This document shows, piece after piece, positions 1-6,483 of a DNA stretch of 14,814 bases; within the stretch, counting starts at the first letter, position 1; every line of letters begins with the position of its first letter. Made by a program: the position numbers and the translations under genes. The DNA lies in contig JAKDMR010000019.1 in assembly GCA_030452275.1 (NCBI GenBank), positions 1 through 14,814 of the forward strand. Direction: 5' to 3'. The notes under the pieces are model-generated. The model was not told where the DNA came from. It was given only the letters and a program-made list of their open reading frames with translations, and did no database searches. Origin of the DNA: Candidatus Nitrosocosmicus sp. (GTDB lineage Archaea > Thermoproteota > Nitrososphaeria > Nitrososphaerales > Nitrososphaeraceae).

Positions 1-312
1 TACATACGCTAGACAGAAATAAAGCTCTTTTGACTAATTACGCAAGAGATCTACTGTTAGTTTACAATAAGAAAGTACCTAGGTGTTTACATAGCTGTTA
101 ATCACTAATGCAAATACAATGTGTTACTTGTACAAATTCATTCGGGGTATGAAATGGAACAATTATTAAGAAAATAGACATGCAGCATTATTACTGATGC
201 AAATTAGCGCAATCACACCACAGTAAGAGAGTATCAATTTGTTCACATAACTGTTAGTGAACAGTACTGTGTACTTTAGTCTAATACGTCAATTACATTC
301 CAAAACGTCATT
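1..312. other. Non-coding stretch downstream of the uracil-DNA glycosylase gene
   Basis: AT-rich with no credible open reading frame, tRNA or repeat array on either strand. The only structure seen is a 7-bp inverted repeat, TGTTCAC (240-246) and GTGAACA (257-263), with a 10-nt spacer. It lies about 50 bases past the stop codon of the minus-strand gene and could be a 3' hairpin or a protein-binding dyad of something outside the window. Nothing decides between these. Confidence 0.5.
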
Positions 313-1002
313 TCAACTTACTATTAGCGACCTTGCTTTTTTGAAGATATCAATCCACATTCCCCAAGTTAGGTTCCCAGTACTGGTATTTCGTCTGCTT
401 GGATGATATGAAATCAGCAATGACTTTTGATCATCTAATCTATAACAGGCACCATGAACAAACGCTAGCTTTTCTAACTGAAATAGTTTGCAATATGCAT
501 CAAAAGCAACCTTTCCAAGTGTTAAAATAACTGTTGTGGTCTGTTTCAGTGCCAGTAATTCTGCCAAGAGATGATGTGAACAGTTTGATAATTCATTTGA
601 ATCTGGTTTGTTATGCGGAGGCGCACATTTTACTGCTGCTGTCATATATGCACCAATCAGTTCAAGACCATCACTCTTGTTCAGGCTATATGGTTTATTA
701 GCAAATCCAGTTTCAAACATGGCCTTCACAAGCCAGTCTCCAGAACTATCTCCAGTAAATATCCTTCCAGTTCTATTTCCACCATGAGCAGCAGGTGCTA
801 ATCCAATTACAAATAACCGTGCATTTGAGTCTCCAAAACCTGGAAGAGGCATAGCATAGTATTCTTCAGAAGTGAATCTTTTTACTTTGGTCTTTCCTAT
901 TTGTTCAATATATGACATCAAACGCGGACATAGCCTACAACAAATAACTTTGTCTTTTATTTCTATTAACTCAAGATTATTATTGCTATTTTCATTTATC
1001 AT
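313..1002 (-). CDS. Family 5 (UDGb-type) uracil-DNA glycosylase, Fe-S
   Basis: DNA repair enzyme that removes uracil, and in family 5 also other deaminated bases, from DNA in the cytoplasm. In this 229-residue protein the first catalytic motif reads GLAPAAHGGNRTGR (residues 67-80). Alanine replaces the Asp/Asn used by other UDG families, which is the family 5 signature. The second motif is HPS (200-202) within YHPSRRNTSTG. Likely 4Fe-4S ligands are Cys22 and Cys25 (C-x2-C), Cys126 (KCAPPHNKP) and Cys141. Length is normal for archaeal UDGb. The ATG at 1002 gives an N-terminus just ahead of the first cysteine pair. An AT-rich box (1035-1049) lies about 33 bases upstream. The gene diverges from the DUF488 gene and looks monocistronic. 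Assignment to the superfamily is certain; substrate range is inferred from the family. Confidence 0.93.
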   Translation of the reverse strand: MINENSNNNLELIEIKDKVICCRLCPRLMSYIEQIGKTKVKRFTSEEYYAMPLPGFGDSNARLFVIGLAPAAHGGNRTGRIFTGDSSGDWLVKAMFETGFANKPYSLNKSDGLELIGAYMTAAVKCAPPHNKPDSNELSNCSHHLLAELLALKQTTTVILTLGKVAFDAYCKLFQLEKLAFVHGACYRLDDQKSLLISYHPSRRNTSTGNLTWGMWIDIFKKARSLIVS

Positions 1003-1034
1003 CTAATCTGGATCTTTATTAGTTCTCAAGTTCT

Positions 1035-1049
1035 ATTAATTAAATTAAT
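1035..1049 (-). promoter_or_regulatory. TATA-like box of the uracil-DNA glycosylase gene
   Basis: The run ATTAATTAAATTAAT is nearly self-complementary and lies 33-47 bases upstream of the ATG at 1002 on the minus strand. An archaeal TATA box there would give a leader of only a few bases. Position and composition fit, but AT-rich intergenic DNA offers many such matches. Confidence 0.4.
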
Positions 1050-1218
1050 TCAAAGGGGCAGGAAGACTACGCAAGTAAAAATAGTAGATACAGAATGCTA
1101 AAAGATTATGATACACATTTGTGTTTCATTGATTTCAACTAATTTCCTATTATTGTCAATTTTGGACGATTGCTTTAGATAGGTGCCAAGGAATACGAAT
1201 GACTCCATACTAACCAAT

Positions 1219-1230
1219 ATATTTTATTTA
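1219..1230 (+). promoter_or_regulatory. TATA-like box ahead of the DUF488 gene
   Basis: ATATTTTATTTA lies about 50 bases before the ATG at 1279. Transcription would then start near 1250, inside the dyad at 1230-1257, which is the classic geometry of an archaeal promoter controlled by a repressor. Confidence 0.4.
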
Positions 1231-1257
1231 CAAGAAGAAAACATTTTATCTTCTTGT
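1230..1257. promoter_or_regulatory. Perfect 9-bp inverted repeat in the DUF488 promoter/leader
   Basis: ACAAGAAGA (1230-1238) is followed after 10 bases by its exact reverse complement TCTTCTTGT (1249-1257). It ends 21 bases before the ATG and begins at the end of a TATA-like stretch. It could be an operator covering the transcription start, or a hairpin in the 5' leader. No neighbouring regulator gene is present to suggest which protein would bind. Confidence 0.5.
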
Positions 1258-1278
1258 TAGTGGTTATGTTTATTGTCG

Positions 1279-1656
1279 ATGATAAAAGCTAAGAGAATCT
1301 ATGACGATCCCAGTGGAACTGAAAGTAAAAATGAATATGGTAGTTTTAGAATTTTAGTAGACAGGTTATGGCCTCGTGGTTTGAGTAAAGATAAGGTAAA
1401 GATAGATCTATGGGAAAAGGATGTCGCACCAAGTACCCCTTTAAGAAAATGGTTTGCACATGATGAGAAAAAATGGAACGAATTTAAGCATCGATACTTT
1501 AAAGAACTAGAAAATAATGATGATTCAGTTCAAACAATTCTTGACAAAATCAAGAAGAATAAAGGAGCAGTAACGCTACTTTATGGCGCCAAGGACGAGA
1601 AATTAAATAATGCGATAGCCCTAAAGGAGTACCTTGAGAAGAAAATTAAAGAATAA
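1279..1656 (+). CDS. DUF488 domain protein (YeaO-like)
   Basis: Small 125-residue cytoplasmic protein of the DUF488/YeaO family. The family core is plain: IYDDPS near the N-terminus, then RILVDRLWPRGLSKDKVKIDLWEKDVAPS, LRKWFAHDEKKWNEFKHRYFKEL and a C-terminal GAVTLLYGAKD strand. No biochemical function is established that I can name, and no membrane segment or signal peptide is present. An in-frame TTG exists two codons earlier (1273), but the ATG at 1279 gives the usual family N-terminus (MIKAKRIYDDP), so I chose it. It is transcribed away from the UDG gene and converges on the flavoprotein gene, so it is probably monocistronic. Regulation may involve the dyad at 1230-1257. Confidence 0.88.
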   Translation: MIKAKRIYDDPSGTESKNEYGSFRILVDRLWPRGLSKDKVKIDLWEKDVAPSTPLRKWFAHDEKKWNEFKHRYFKELENNDDSVQTILDKIKKNKGAVTLLYGAKDEKLNNAIALKEYLEKKIKE

Positions 1657-1779
1657 TACATGAAAGCATGATCATATTTTTAATCAAATTCTCGGTTGCA
1701 CGGCATAGGGCGCGAGTATGTGTGTCTGTATTGTCTTGTGTTTGTTGTGCGTATATACGTTCATAAATAGCTGTTAGTA

Positions 1780-2505
1780 TTAATAGCCAATGAATTGTTC
1801 TGTCCTTATTCTCTCTTTTGGTATGCCTAAATCTTCTTGCAGTAGTTTCTCCATTGCTTTTAGCATACCTGGTGGACCACAAATATAAAAAATAGAACTG
1901 TCTAATTCATCATTTGTCAAATACTTGGTTATCATTTTTTTATTTATATGACCCTGTTCTCCATTCCAATCGGCTTGAGTGTCAGACAAAGTGTAAACTA
2001 TTTGTACATTCTCATTTAACTTTGCCCACTTGTCGAATTCGTCTTTGAATAATATGTTCTCTTTATTTCTATTGGCATCAAACATAGTTATCTTCAACGG
2101 TATCTTGGTATCTATAGCGTATTTTATCATGCTTCTAAATGGAGTCACACCTATACCACCAGACAACAGCACTGCAGGTTTCAAATGATCTTCATGCAAA
2201 GTAAATCTCCCAAGTGGTGCTGTGATATTCACGGATGAACCGACATCCAAGCTTGCAAGTTTCTTTTTAAATGGTGTATCTCTTACTCTTGTACTTATCA
2301 TGATGAAACCTTCTTCTGTAGGAGAAGAAGATAGGGTAAATGATCTCACGGGTCCTTCTGGATCCTCTTTTGTCCCTAAATCGACTATAGCATATTGTCC
2401 AGCCTTGTAGTCTAAAAGATGATCCTGTTGTTGTTGTTGCAGGTATTCACTGCGAGCGAATTTGAAAGAAATGATATCTGAACCTGCATGTGATATTTTA
2501 TCCAT
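1780..2505 (-). CDS. Ferredoxin-NAD(P)H reductase-like flavoprotein
   Basis: Electron-transfer flavoprotein of the ferredoxin-NADP+ reductase superfamily: an FAD-binding barrel followed by a nucleotide-binding domain. Residues from the ATG at 2505: FAD motif RSFTLSS (54-60), glycine-rich nucleotide loop GGIGVTPFRSM (116-126), and C-terminal YICGPPGML. No fused 2Fe-2S domain is present, so it needs a separate carrier; the Rieske ferredoxin encoded just upstream on the same strand is the obvious partner. It carries a Gln run (caa x4 plus cag, 2425-2442) in a loop. The ATG is probably not the true start. The reading frame is open to 2550, the extra residues KLKLEL complete the first beta strand that family members have, and AAAGGTGA lies at 2551-2558. 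However, that extension holds no ATG, GTG or TTG. The Rieske partner is inference; the family is certain. Confidence 0.87.
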   Translation of the reverse strand: MDKISHAGSDIISFKFARSEYLQQQQQDHLLDYKAGQYAIVDLGTKEDPEGPVRSFTLSSSPTEEGFIMISTRVRDTPFKKKLASLDVGSSVNITAPLGRFTLHEDHLKPAVLLSGGIGVTPFRSMIKYAIDTKIPLKITMFDANRNKENILFKDEFDKWAKLNENVQIVYTLSDTQADWNGEQGHINKKMITKYLTNDELDSSIFYICGPPGMLKAMEKLLQEDLGIPKERIRTEQFIGY

Positions 2506-2550
2506 TAGTTCTAGTTTAAGCTTGGAAGGTTTTGTAGTTATAAAATCAAT

Positions 2551-2558
2551 TCACCTTT
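2551..2558 (-). promoter_or_regulatory. Shine-Dalgarno-like AAAGGTGA ahead of the flavoprotein gene
   Basis: On the minus strand AAAGGTGA matches the archaeal anti-Shine-Dalgarno sequence over AGGTGA. It lies 45 bases from the first ATG (2505), too far to serve it. It sits directly before an in-frame stretch, from 2550, that extends the flavoprotein's first strand but has only ATT or ATA as possible initiators. It is therefore evidence that translation begins upstream of the ATG. Confidence 0.45.
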
Positions 2559-2624
2559 GATTGATGATTTTTCTTTGGTATCATAACACATCTGTTATTG
2601 ACTATGTCCATATTATTACCTAAT

Positions 2625-2945
2625 TTACGGGGTATCAATGTAAATATCTCCGTTATTCTCATCAACAGTTACTTTGTAAGAATTCAGATCTGTGACCCAA
2701 TCTGTTTTAGGTGAGGCTTTAGCACTCCTAATGTCAAATATACCTTGGTGCCACGGACAAATCAGATTGTAGCCTTCCAACGTTCCCTCGTCTAATGGTC
2801 CTCCTTCATGCGAACATACAGTATCCATGGCAAAGATGTTTTCGTTTATCATTGTCAATACAATCGAGTATTCATTCACATCTATCTTTTTGAGCTTTCC
2901 TTCTTGCAGCTCGTCTTTATTTAGAGGAATCTTTAATCGAGTCAT
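2625..2945 (-). CDS. Rieske [2Fe-2S] ferredoxin
   Basis: Soluble 106-residue one-electron carrier of the Rieske ferredoxin type (as in NirD and dioxygenase ferredoxins). Both cluster-binding boxes are intact: C44-S-H46 in CSHEGGPLDEG and C63-P-W-H66 in CPWHQGIFDI, giving two Cys and two His ligands. There is no signal peptide or membrane anchor, so it is cytoplasmic and not a cytochrome bc subunit. Length is typical. The ATG at 2945 gives a full N-terminal strand (TRLKIPLNKDEL). The flavoprotein gene follows on the same strand after 74-119 bases and is the probable reductase. The final acceptor is unknown, since no oxygenase or nitrite reductase is in the window. An AT-rich box at 2966-2974 lies about 21 bases upstream of the start. 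Confidence 0.93.
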   Translation of the reverse strand: MTRLKIPLNKDELQEGKLKKIDVNEYSIVLTMINENIFAMDTVCSHEGGPLDEGTLEGYNLICPWHQGIFDIRSAKASPKTDWVTDLNSYKVTVDENNGDIYIDTP

Positions 2946-2965
2946 TTTATTTAATAAACAGTATC

Positions 2966-2974
2966 AACTTAAAA
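2966..2974 (-). promoter_or_regulatory. Possible TATA box of the Rieske ferredoxin gene
   Basis: On the minus strand TTTTAAGTT lies 21-29 bases ahead of the ATG at 2945, consistent with a nearly leaderless transcript. A second AT-rich stretch directly abuts the ATG, so the assignment is tentative. Confidence 0.35.
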
Positions 2975-3180
2975 GGAATTGGTAGGCTTGTGCAGTTAAT
3001 GGATAGCTCATAGGTCAAAGAATAGTAATAATCATCTTTGGAAGAGATTAGTCGCTCTGCATAATGATTGTTGTTAGGTTTAAGGAGGTAGACCACGCAC
3101 ACATACTTTATACCTTTTGACAGTATTTCTAGGGAGAGATGAATGCCAGCATGTAAACGAATACCGCTTGACTTCATTAA

Positions 3181-3191
3181 CCGCATTGTAG
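3181..3191. repeat. Possible terminal end of the older, decayed insertion sequence
   Basis: CCGCATTGTAG resembles the left end of the intact element at 3368 (CTGCATTGTCG), with 9 of 11 bases equal. It lies 44 bases beyond the stop codon of the older transposase remnant. In the intact element the stop-to-end distance is 51 bases, so the position fits a terminus of the same family. The match is short and may be chance. Confidence 0.35.
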
Positions 3192-3224
3192 ATGAAGTGG
3201 GGTAAGAAATAGTTCTCTGTTGTC

Positions 3225-3367
3225 TTATTCGTTATCCTTCAATTTGGTATACTTCCCGTTATTCAATATTCTTCCAAGCATTATCTTTAGCGTTATTTCC
3301 TTTGCCATGTTCTGAAATCCAGTGGATCGTGTATTTTCTCCAAAAAGTCCCTTGATAGAAGAGAATG
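3225..3367 (-). pseudogene. C-terminal part of an older IS5-like transposase, interrupted by the IS
   Basis: Reading the minus strand from 3367 to the stop TAA at 3225-3227 gives AFSSIKGLFGENTRSTGF, then QNMAKEITLKIML. This aligns with residues 274-304 of the intact transposase in this window (VFSTLKRTFGEYVSATKF, then NNMVKEMMIKVSL), sharing FS, K, FGE, T, F, NM, KE and K. The sequence diverges too far to be a recent copy. The preceding part of the gene lies beyond the inserted element, at 4408-4480, with a one-base frame break (RWL then ETAFSS). No promoter or start remains. This is a dead gene of the same family as the element that interrupted it. Confidence 0.72.
3360..3367. repeat. Left copy of 8-bp target-site duplication
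   Basis: AGAGAATG immediately precedes the left terminal repeat at 3368 and recurs at 4408-4415 immediately after the right terminal repeat. An 8-bp duplication is the size reported for the ISH1 group of the IS5 family. Confidence 0.75.
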
Positions 3368-4407
3368 CTGCATTGTCGCCTAACTCAACCTATTTAGCTT
3401 AGATTTGACTATTTTTCACCATGATTGACTGGCCTTCCTATAATCAAAAGCTTGTGAAACGCGGAGAGATACTTTTCTCATATGATTTTCTAGACACCTG
3501 GGATTTCGAACTAGAAATAATGAACAAAAATAAGAAAGGCACGCCATTTGTATTTCCAGATTCATTCATTCTAGCGACAAGTTACATACGTTGTGCGTTT
3601 CAACTGCCATACAGACAGACCCAAGGAATAATCAATGCTATTGTTGGTAGGAGTTTACCTTCAACATCACCTCCTAGTTATGGCCATATTTGCAAAAGAA
3701 TCAACAAGTTAAATGTCGATATCATTGGAGAAGAAGGATGCAAGACTGCAGATGATGATGATGATTACGTCATGATCTCAATAGACAGTAGCGGAGCCAA
3801 GATTACCAACAGAGGACAATGGATGGATAAAAAGTGGAAGGTACAAAACAGAAAAGGCTACTTGAAAATCCACATAGCCGTGAATATAAAAACAAAAGAA
3901 ATCCTTGCACTAGAGGTAACAGATGAGAAGGTACACGATAGTAAGATGCTAAAGACACTAGTAGATCAAGTTTCAAATATCTTGACAGAAAATAGCAACA
4001 ACAACAACAACAAGACTATCAGGATAGAGTCTGTTTCAGCTGATGGAGCTTATGACACTAATGCCAACTTCGAATATCTACAAGAGAAAAAGATTACACC
4101 GGGAATAAAGGTAAGGAAAAACTCTATAGTTTCACCAAAAAACAACTGGTTAAGGAACAAAGAAGTAATACAACAAACAAAAAATTTGCTGAAATGGAAG
4201 AAGAAAAGGAAATACGGTCATAGGTGGATGACTGAAACTGTTTTCTCAACACTAAAGAGAACATTTGGAGAGTATGTATCTGCTACCAAGTTTAATAACA
4301 TGGTAAAGGAGATGATGATTAAAGTGTCATTGTATAACCTGTTTAGGAGAATATAAAGAAACAGGAAGCAAAATGATGAGAGGACAAGGAATTAGGATAC
4401 AAAGCAG
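3368..4407 (+). mobile_element. Complete IS5-like insertion sequence, 1040 bp
   Basis: Boundaries come from three agreeing signs. The left end (3368-3386, CTGCATTGTCGCCTAACTC) and the reverse complement of the right end (4389-4407, CTGCTTTGTATCCTAATTC) match at 15 of 19 bases. The element is flanked by the 8-bp direct repeat AGAGAATG (3360-3367 and 4408-4415). Removing it together with one repeat rejoins two pieces of an older transposase coding sequence on the opposite strand. It carries one transposase gene with 53 bases before and 51 bases after it. It looks structurally intact and possibly active. The imperfect terminal repeats are normal for the family. Confidence 0.8.
3421..4356 (+). 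CDS. IS5-family DDE transposase
   Basis: Cut-and-paste transposase of 311 residues that acts on the terminal repeats of its own element. The DDE residues are visible: Asp122 in SIDSSG, Asp208 in SADGAYD and Glu272 in RWMTETVFSTLKR, the last with the Y-(2)-R-(3)-E-(6)-K style spacing of the IS4/IS5 group (RW, E, K). The N-terminal third (FPDSFI, CAFQLPYRQTQGII, YGHICKRI) is the usual IS5 helical domain. The frame is uninterrupted and the catalytic set complete, so the protein should be functional. It contains an Asp run (gat x5, 3751-3765) and an Asn run (aac x5, 3997-4011), both in loops outside the catalytic motifs. The ATG at 3421 is the natural start, 53 bases inside the element. It is most like IS5-type transposases of archaea. 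Confidence 0.92.
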   Translation: MIDWPSYNQKLVKRGEILFSYDFLDTWDFELEIMNKNKKGTPFVFPDSFILATSYIRCAFQLPYRQTQGIINAIVGRSLPSTSPPSYGHICKRINKLNVDIIGEEGCKTADDDDDYVMISIDSSGAKITNRGQWMDKKWKVQNRKGYLKIHIAVNIKTKEILALEVTDEKVHDSKMLKTLVDQVSNILTENSNNNNNKTIRIESVSADGAYDTNANFEYLQEKKITPGIKVRKNSIVSPKNNWLRNKEVIQQTKNLLKWKKKRKYGHRWMTETVFSTLKRTFGEYVSATKFNNMVKEMMIKVSLYNLFRRI

Positions 4408-4415
4408 AGAGAATG
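4408..4415. repeat. Right copy of 8-bp target-site duplication
   Basis: AGAGAATG abuts the right terminal repeat of the insertion sequence and equals the bases at 3360-3367. The following CTG equals the first three bases of the element by chance, which is why the apparent direct repeat is 11 bp long. Confidence 0.75.
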
Positions 4416-4480
4416 CTGTTTCTGAGCCACCTACCTAGTTTATATTTTCTTTTCTTCTCCTCCTTCTCCTTAATTTTCCA
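4408..4480 (-). pseudogene. Middle part of the older IS5-like transposase, upstream of the insertion
   Basis: On the minus strand this encodes a WK-rich stretch and then KKRKYKLGRWL, aligning with KKKRKYGHRW just ahead of the catalytic Glu of the intact transposase. Joined across the insertion, the text becomes RKYKLGRW, then (after a one-base frame break) ETAFSSIKGLFGE, matching RKYGHRWMTETVFSTLKRTFGE. Beyond about 4480 the resemblance is lost and the region runs into sequence preceding sdhA, so the 5' part of the old gene is missing. The Lys/Glu-rich part alone would be weak evidence; the join is what makes the call. Confidence 0.6.
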
Positions 4481-4569
4481 TCTAGGCAGGTCATCATCAT
4501 TTTTTTTGTCTGCAAAGAATTGTTGACTTGGGGAGCAAAGCATCGAGCTATGTGGTATGCAGATACAAA

Positions 4570-4581
4570 GTGAACATTCAC
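4570..4581. promoter_or_regulatory. Palindrome GTGAACATTCAC upstream of sdhA
   Basis: A perfect 5-bp inverted repeat (GTGAA, two-base spacer, TTCAC) ends 11 bases before the TATA-like box at 4593-4601. The position suits a regulator-binding site. It is short enough to arise by chance and no partner regulator is present. Confidence 0.3.
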
Positions 4582-4592
4582 ATTCCCAATTC

Positions 4593-4601
4593 GTTAAATA
4601 G
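4593..4601 (+). promoter_or_regulatory. TATA-like box of sdhA
   Basis: GTTAAATAG is centred about 27 bases before the GTG at 4624. This is the spacing expected if transcription starts at or next to the start codon (leaderless mRNA). It supports GTG 4624 over the upstream TTG as the start. Confidence 0.45.
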
Positions 4602-4623
4602 CACCTTTCTGAATTGTATAAAT

Positions 4624-6483
4624 GTGGACGAATTTCAGGTTTATCGTTCCTGTGATGTTTTGATTATTGGTGGTGGTTCGGCCGGTCTTAGAGCGGCTAT
4701 TGAAGCCCATGATGCAGGTGCTCAAGTTTTGATAATAAGCAAAAGCAAGAGAGGTGATCCACATACAGTACTTGCAAGAGGAGGTATTAATGCAGCTCTT
4801 GGAACCATGGACCCTGAAGATAATTGGATGGTTCACGCTGCTGATACATTAAAAGAAGGAGAGTTTCTTGCAGACTATGAAAAAGTTGAGATTTTGTGTA
4901 AGAATGCACCCGATACTGTGAATGAATTAGTGGAGTGGGGTGCTCGATTCCATAGAGAGGAAGATGGTAGATTGACTCAGCGCTTTTTTGGTGCTCATAC
5001 ATACAGGAGGACTGTATTTTATGAAGATTGGACTGGTCAGGAAATGATCCGCGTTTTGATGAACCAGGTTCAAAAGCGGAAAATAGAGATTATAGACAAT
5101 GTTTACATCACAAAATTGTTAAAATCAAGCGACTTTAGCAAAGAAGGACCGAAAGGTGGCTCAGGAGCAGATACAGAACCCGAGATGATCGGTGGAGCAC
5201 TTGGTATAAACATTGAAAAAAAAGAGATCGTGGTATTCAAATGTAATTCTCTGATACTTGGTGCTGGTGGATATACTAGGGTTTATTCAGTTAGTAGTTC
5301 TAGGATTTTTGAAAATTATGGAGAAGGCATGGCTCTTGCCTACGAGGTAGGTGCTGACTTGGTAGATATGGAGATGGTTCAATTCCATCCCACTGGAATG
5401 GTTTGGCCAGAAAAAGCATTAGGCATTCTGGCAACTGAAGCTATAAGAGGTGAAGGCGGAATATTATTGAATTCAAAAGGTGAAAGGTTTATGAAAAAAT
5501 ATGATCCTGAGAGAATGGAGTTAGGGCCACGCGATGTAGTAGCAAGAGCAAACTACAACGAAATAGTCGATGGGAGAGGCAAAGAGCACGGTGGAGTTTG
5601 GTTAGATGTAACTCACCTGTCAAAGGAAAAAATCTTAGACAGACTGCCAACTATGTACAAACAGTTTAAGGAGATTGATGGAATTGATATATCCAAAGAG
5701 AAAATGGAGGTAGGGCCAACTGCACATTATTCGATGGGTGGTGTAGTAGTAGACACAAAGTGCAGAACTAAAATAAAAGGTCTATTTGCTGTAGGTGAGG
5801 TAATGAGTCAAATACATGGTGCAAACCGTTTGGGTGGAAATAGTCTTCTCGATACAATGGTTTTCGGAAAGATTGTCGGTGGAGAAGCAGCGAAATTCTT
5901 CAACGAATCAAGAGACAAAACAGATGGGAAAACAGAAAAACTATCATCATCGTCATCAACAATCCAGCTAGATACGAACGGTCAAAAAATATTTAAAGAC
6001 AAAATCTTTGTAGTCAATAATCCAGTAAAGTTTCGAGATGAACTGCAAGATTTGATGAAACTAAATGCAGGAATAATAAGAGACGAGACAAAGTTGAAAG
6101 CAGGATTGAAAAGCGTTTTGCAACTAAACGAGGAGTTTTATTCTAAAGATAACATTACGAAAGAATTCAAACCAAGTGATATTGACGATGACATGGATGC
6201 TGAAAATATTGTTTTAACTTATCAGGTAAAGTCATCACTAGTTGTTTGTGAGGCAATAATTAAAAGTGCATTAATGCGACAAGAGAGTAGAGGGGCTCAT
6301 TACCGATCAGATTTTCCAAAGATAGACGAAGAAAAATGGGCCTGTAATATTTATTGTAGCAGCAGCAGTGAGTTCGGTGAAGAAATGGTATTGTTTAAAC
6401 ACAATGTGAAAGAGATAAAAGGAGAATTGGCTGATTTCCTAAGCACACATGTCAAAGCAGAACACCATCGTGAATTCGAATAG
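4624..6483 (+). CDS. sdhA: Succinate dehydrogenase/fumarate reductase flavoprotein subunit
   Basis: Catalytic flavoprotein interconverting succinate and fumarate, normally at the inner face of the membrane. The dinucleotide fold CDVLIIGGGSAG opens the protein. His47 in DPHTVLARGG is the covalent-FAD histidine (His45 in E. coli SdhA). Further conserved blocks are QFHPTG, TEAIRGEGG, GPRDVVARA, HYSMGGV, GANRLGGNSLLDTMVFG and C-terminal RESRGAHYRSDFP, so substrate arginines and histidines are all present. An aspartate oxidase would lack His47. I chose GTG 4624 (619 aa) because it fits family numbering and the TATA spacing; the frame stays open to a TTG at 4528 whose extra 32 residues look unrelated. 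A Ser/Thr/Lys-rich insert with five consecutive Ser codons (5944-5958) follows the FAD domain. No SdhB, C or D is adjacent, so it may be a second, orphan copy. Its 5' side is transposase debris. Confidence 0.9.
   Translation: MDEFQVYRSCDVLIIGGGSAGLRAAIEAHDAGAQVLIISKSKRGDPHTVLARGGINAALGTMDPEDNWMVHAADTLKEGEFLADYEKVEILCKNAPDTVNELVEWGARFHREEDGRLTQRFFGAHTYRRTVFYEDWTGQEMIRVLMNQVQKRKIEIIDNVYITKLLKSSDFSKEGPKGGSGADTEPEMIGGALGINIEKKEIVVFKCNSLILGAGGYTRVYSVSSSRIFENYGEGMALAYEVGADLVDMEMVQFHPTGMVWPEKALGILATEAIRGEGGILLNSKGERFMKKYDPERMELGPRDVVARANYNEIVDGRGKEHGGVWLDVTHLSKEKILDRLPTMYKQFKEIDGIDISKEKMEVGPTAHYSMGGVVVDTKCRTKIKGLFAVGEVMSQIHGANRLGGNSLLDTMVFGKIVGGEAAKFFNESRDKTDGKTEKLSSSSSTIQLDTNGQKIFKDKIFVVNNPVKFRDELQDLMKLNAGIIRDETKLKAGLKSVLQLNEEFYSKDNITKEFKPSDIDDDMDAENIVLTYQVKSSLVVCEAIIKSALMRQESRGAHYRSDFPKIDEEKWACNIYCSSSSEFGEEMVLFKHNVKEIKGELADFLSTHVKAEHHREFE

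Noticed and set aside
2947..3186. 79-codon minus-strand open frame upstream of the Rieske gene
   Set aside because: No recognisable domain, no start signals, and its upstream end (3181-3186) overlaps the putative terminus of the old insertion sequence.
3360..3370. 11-bp direct repeat AGAGAATGCTG read as an 11-bp target duplication
   Set aside because: The last three bases (CTG) are also the first bases of the left terminal repeat and match the right end's CTG, so the true duplication is 8 bp with a chance three-base extension.
4373..4424. ATGATGA ... CTGA pattern resembling a C/D-box guide RNA
   Set aside because: It spans the right end of the insertion sequence and the target duplication, and lacks a paired D'/C' set and terminal stem. 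Such short boxes are common in AT-rich DNA.
4528..4623. 32-residue N-terminal extension of SdhA from TTG 4528
   Set aside because: The residues do not resemble the family, the covalent-FAD histidine falls at the expected position only from GTG 4624, and a TATA-like box lies within this stretch at leaderless distance from 4624.
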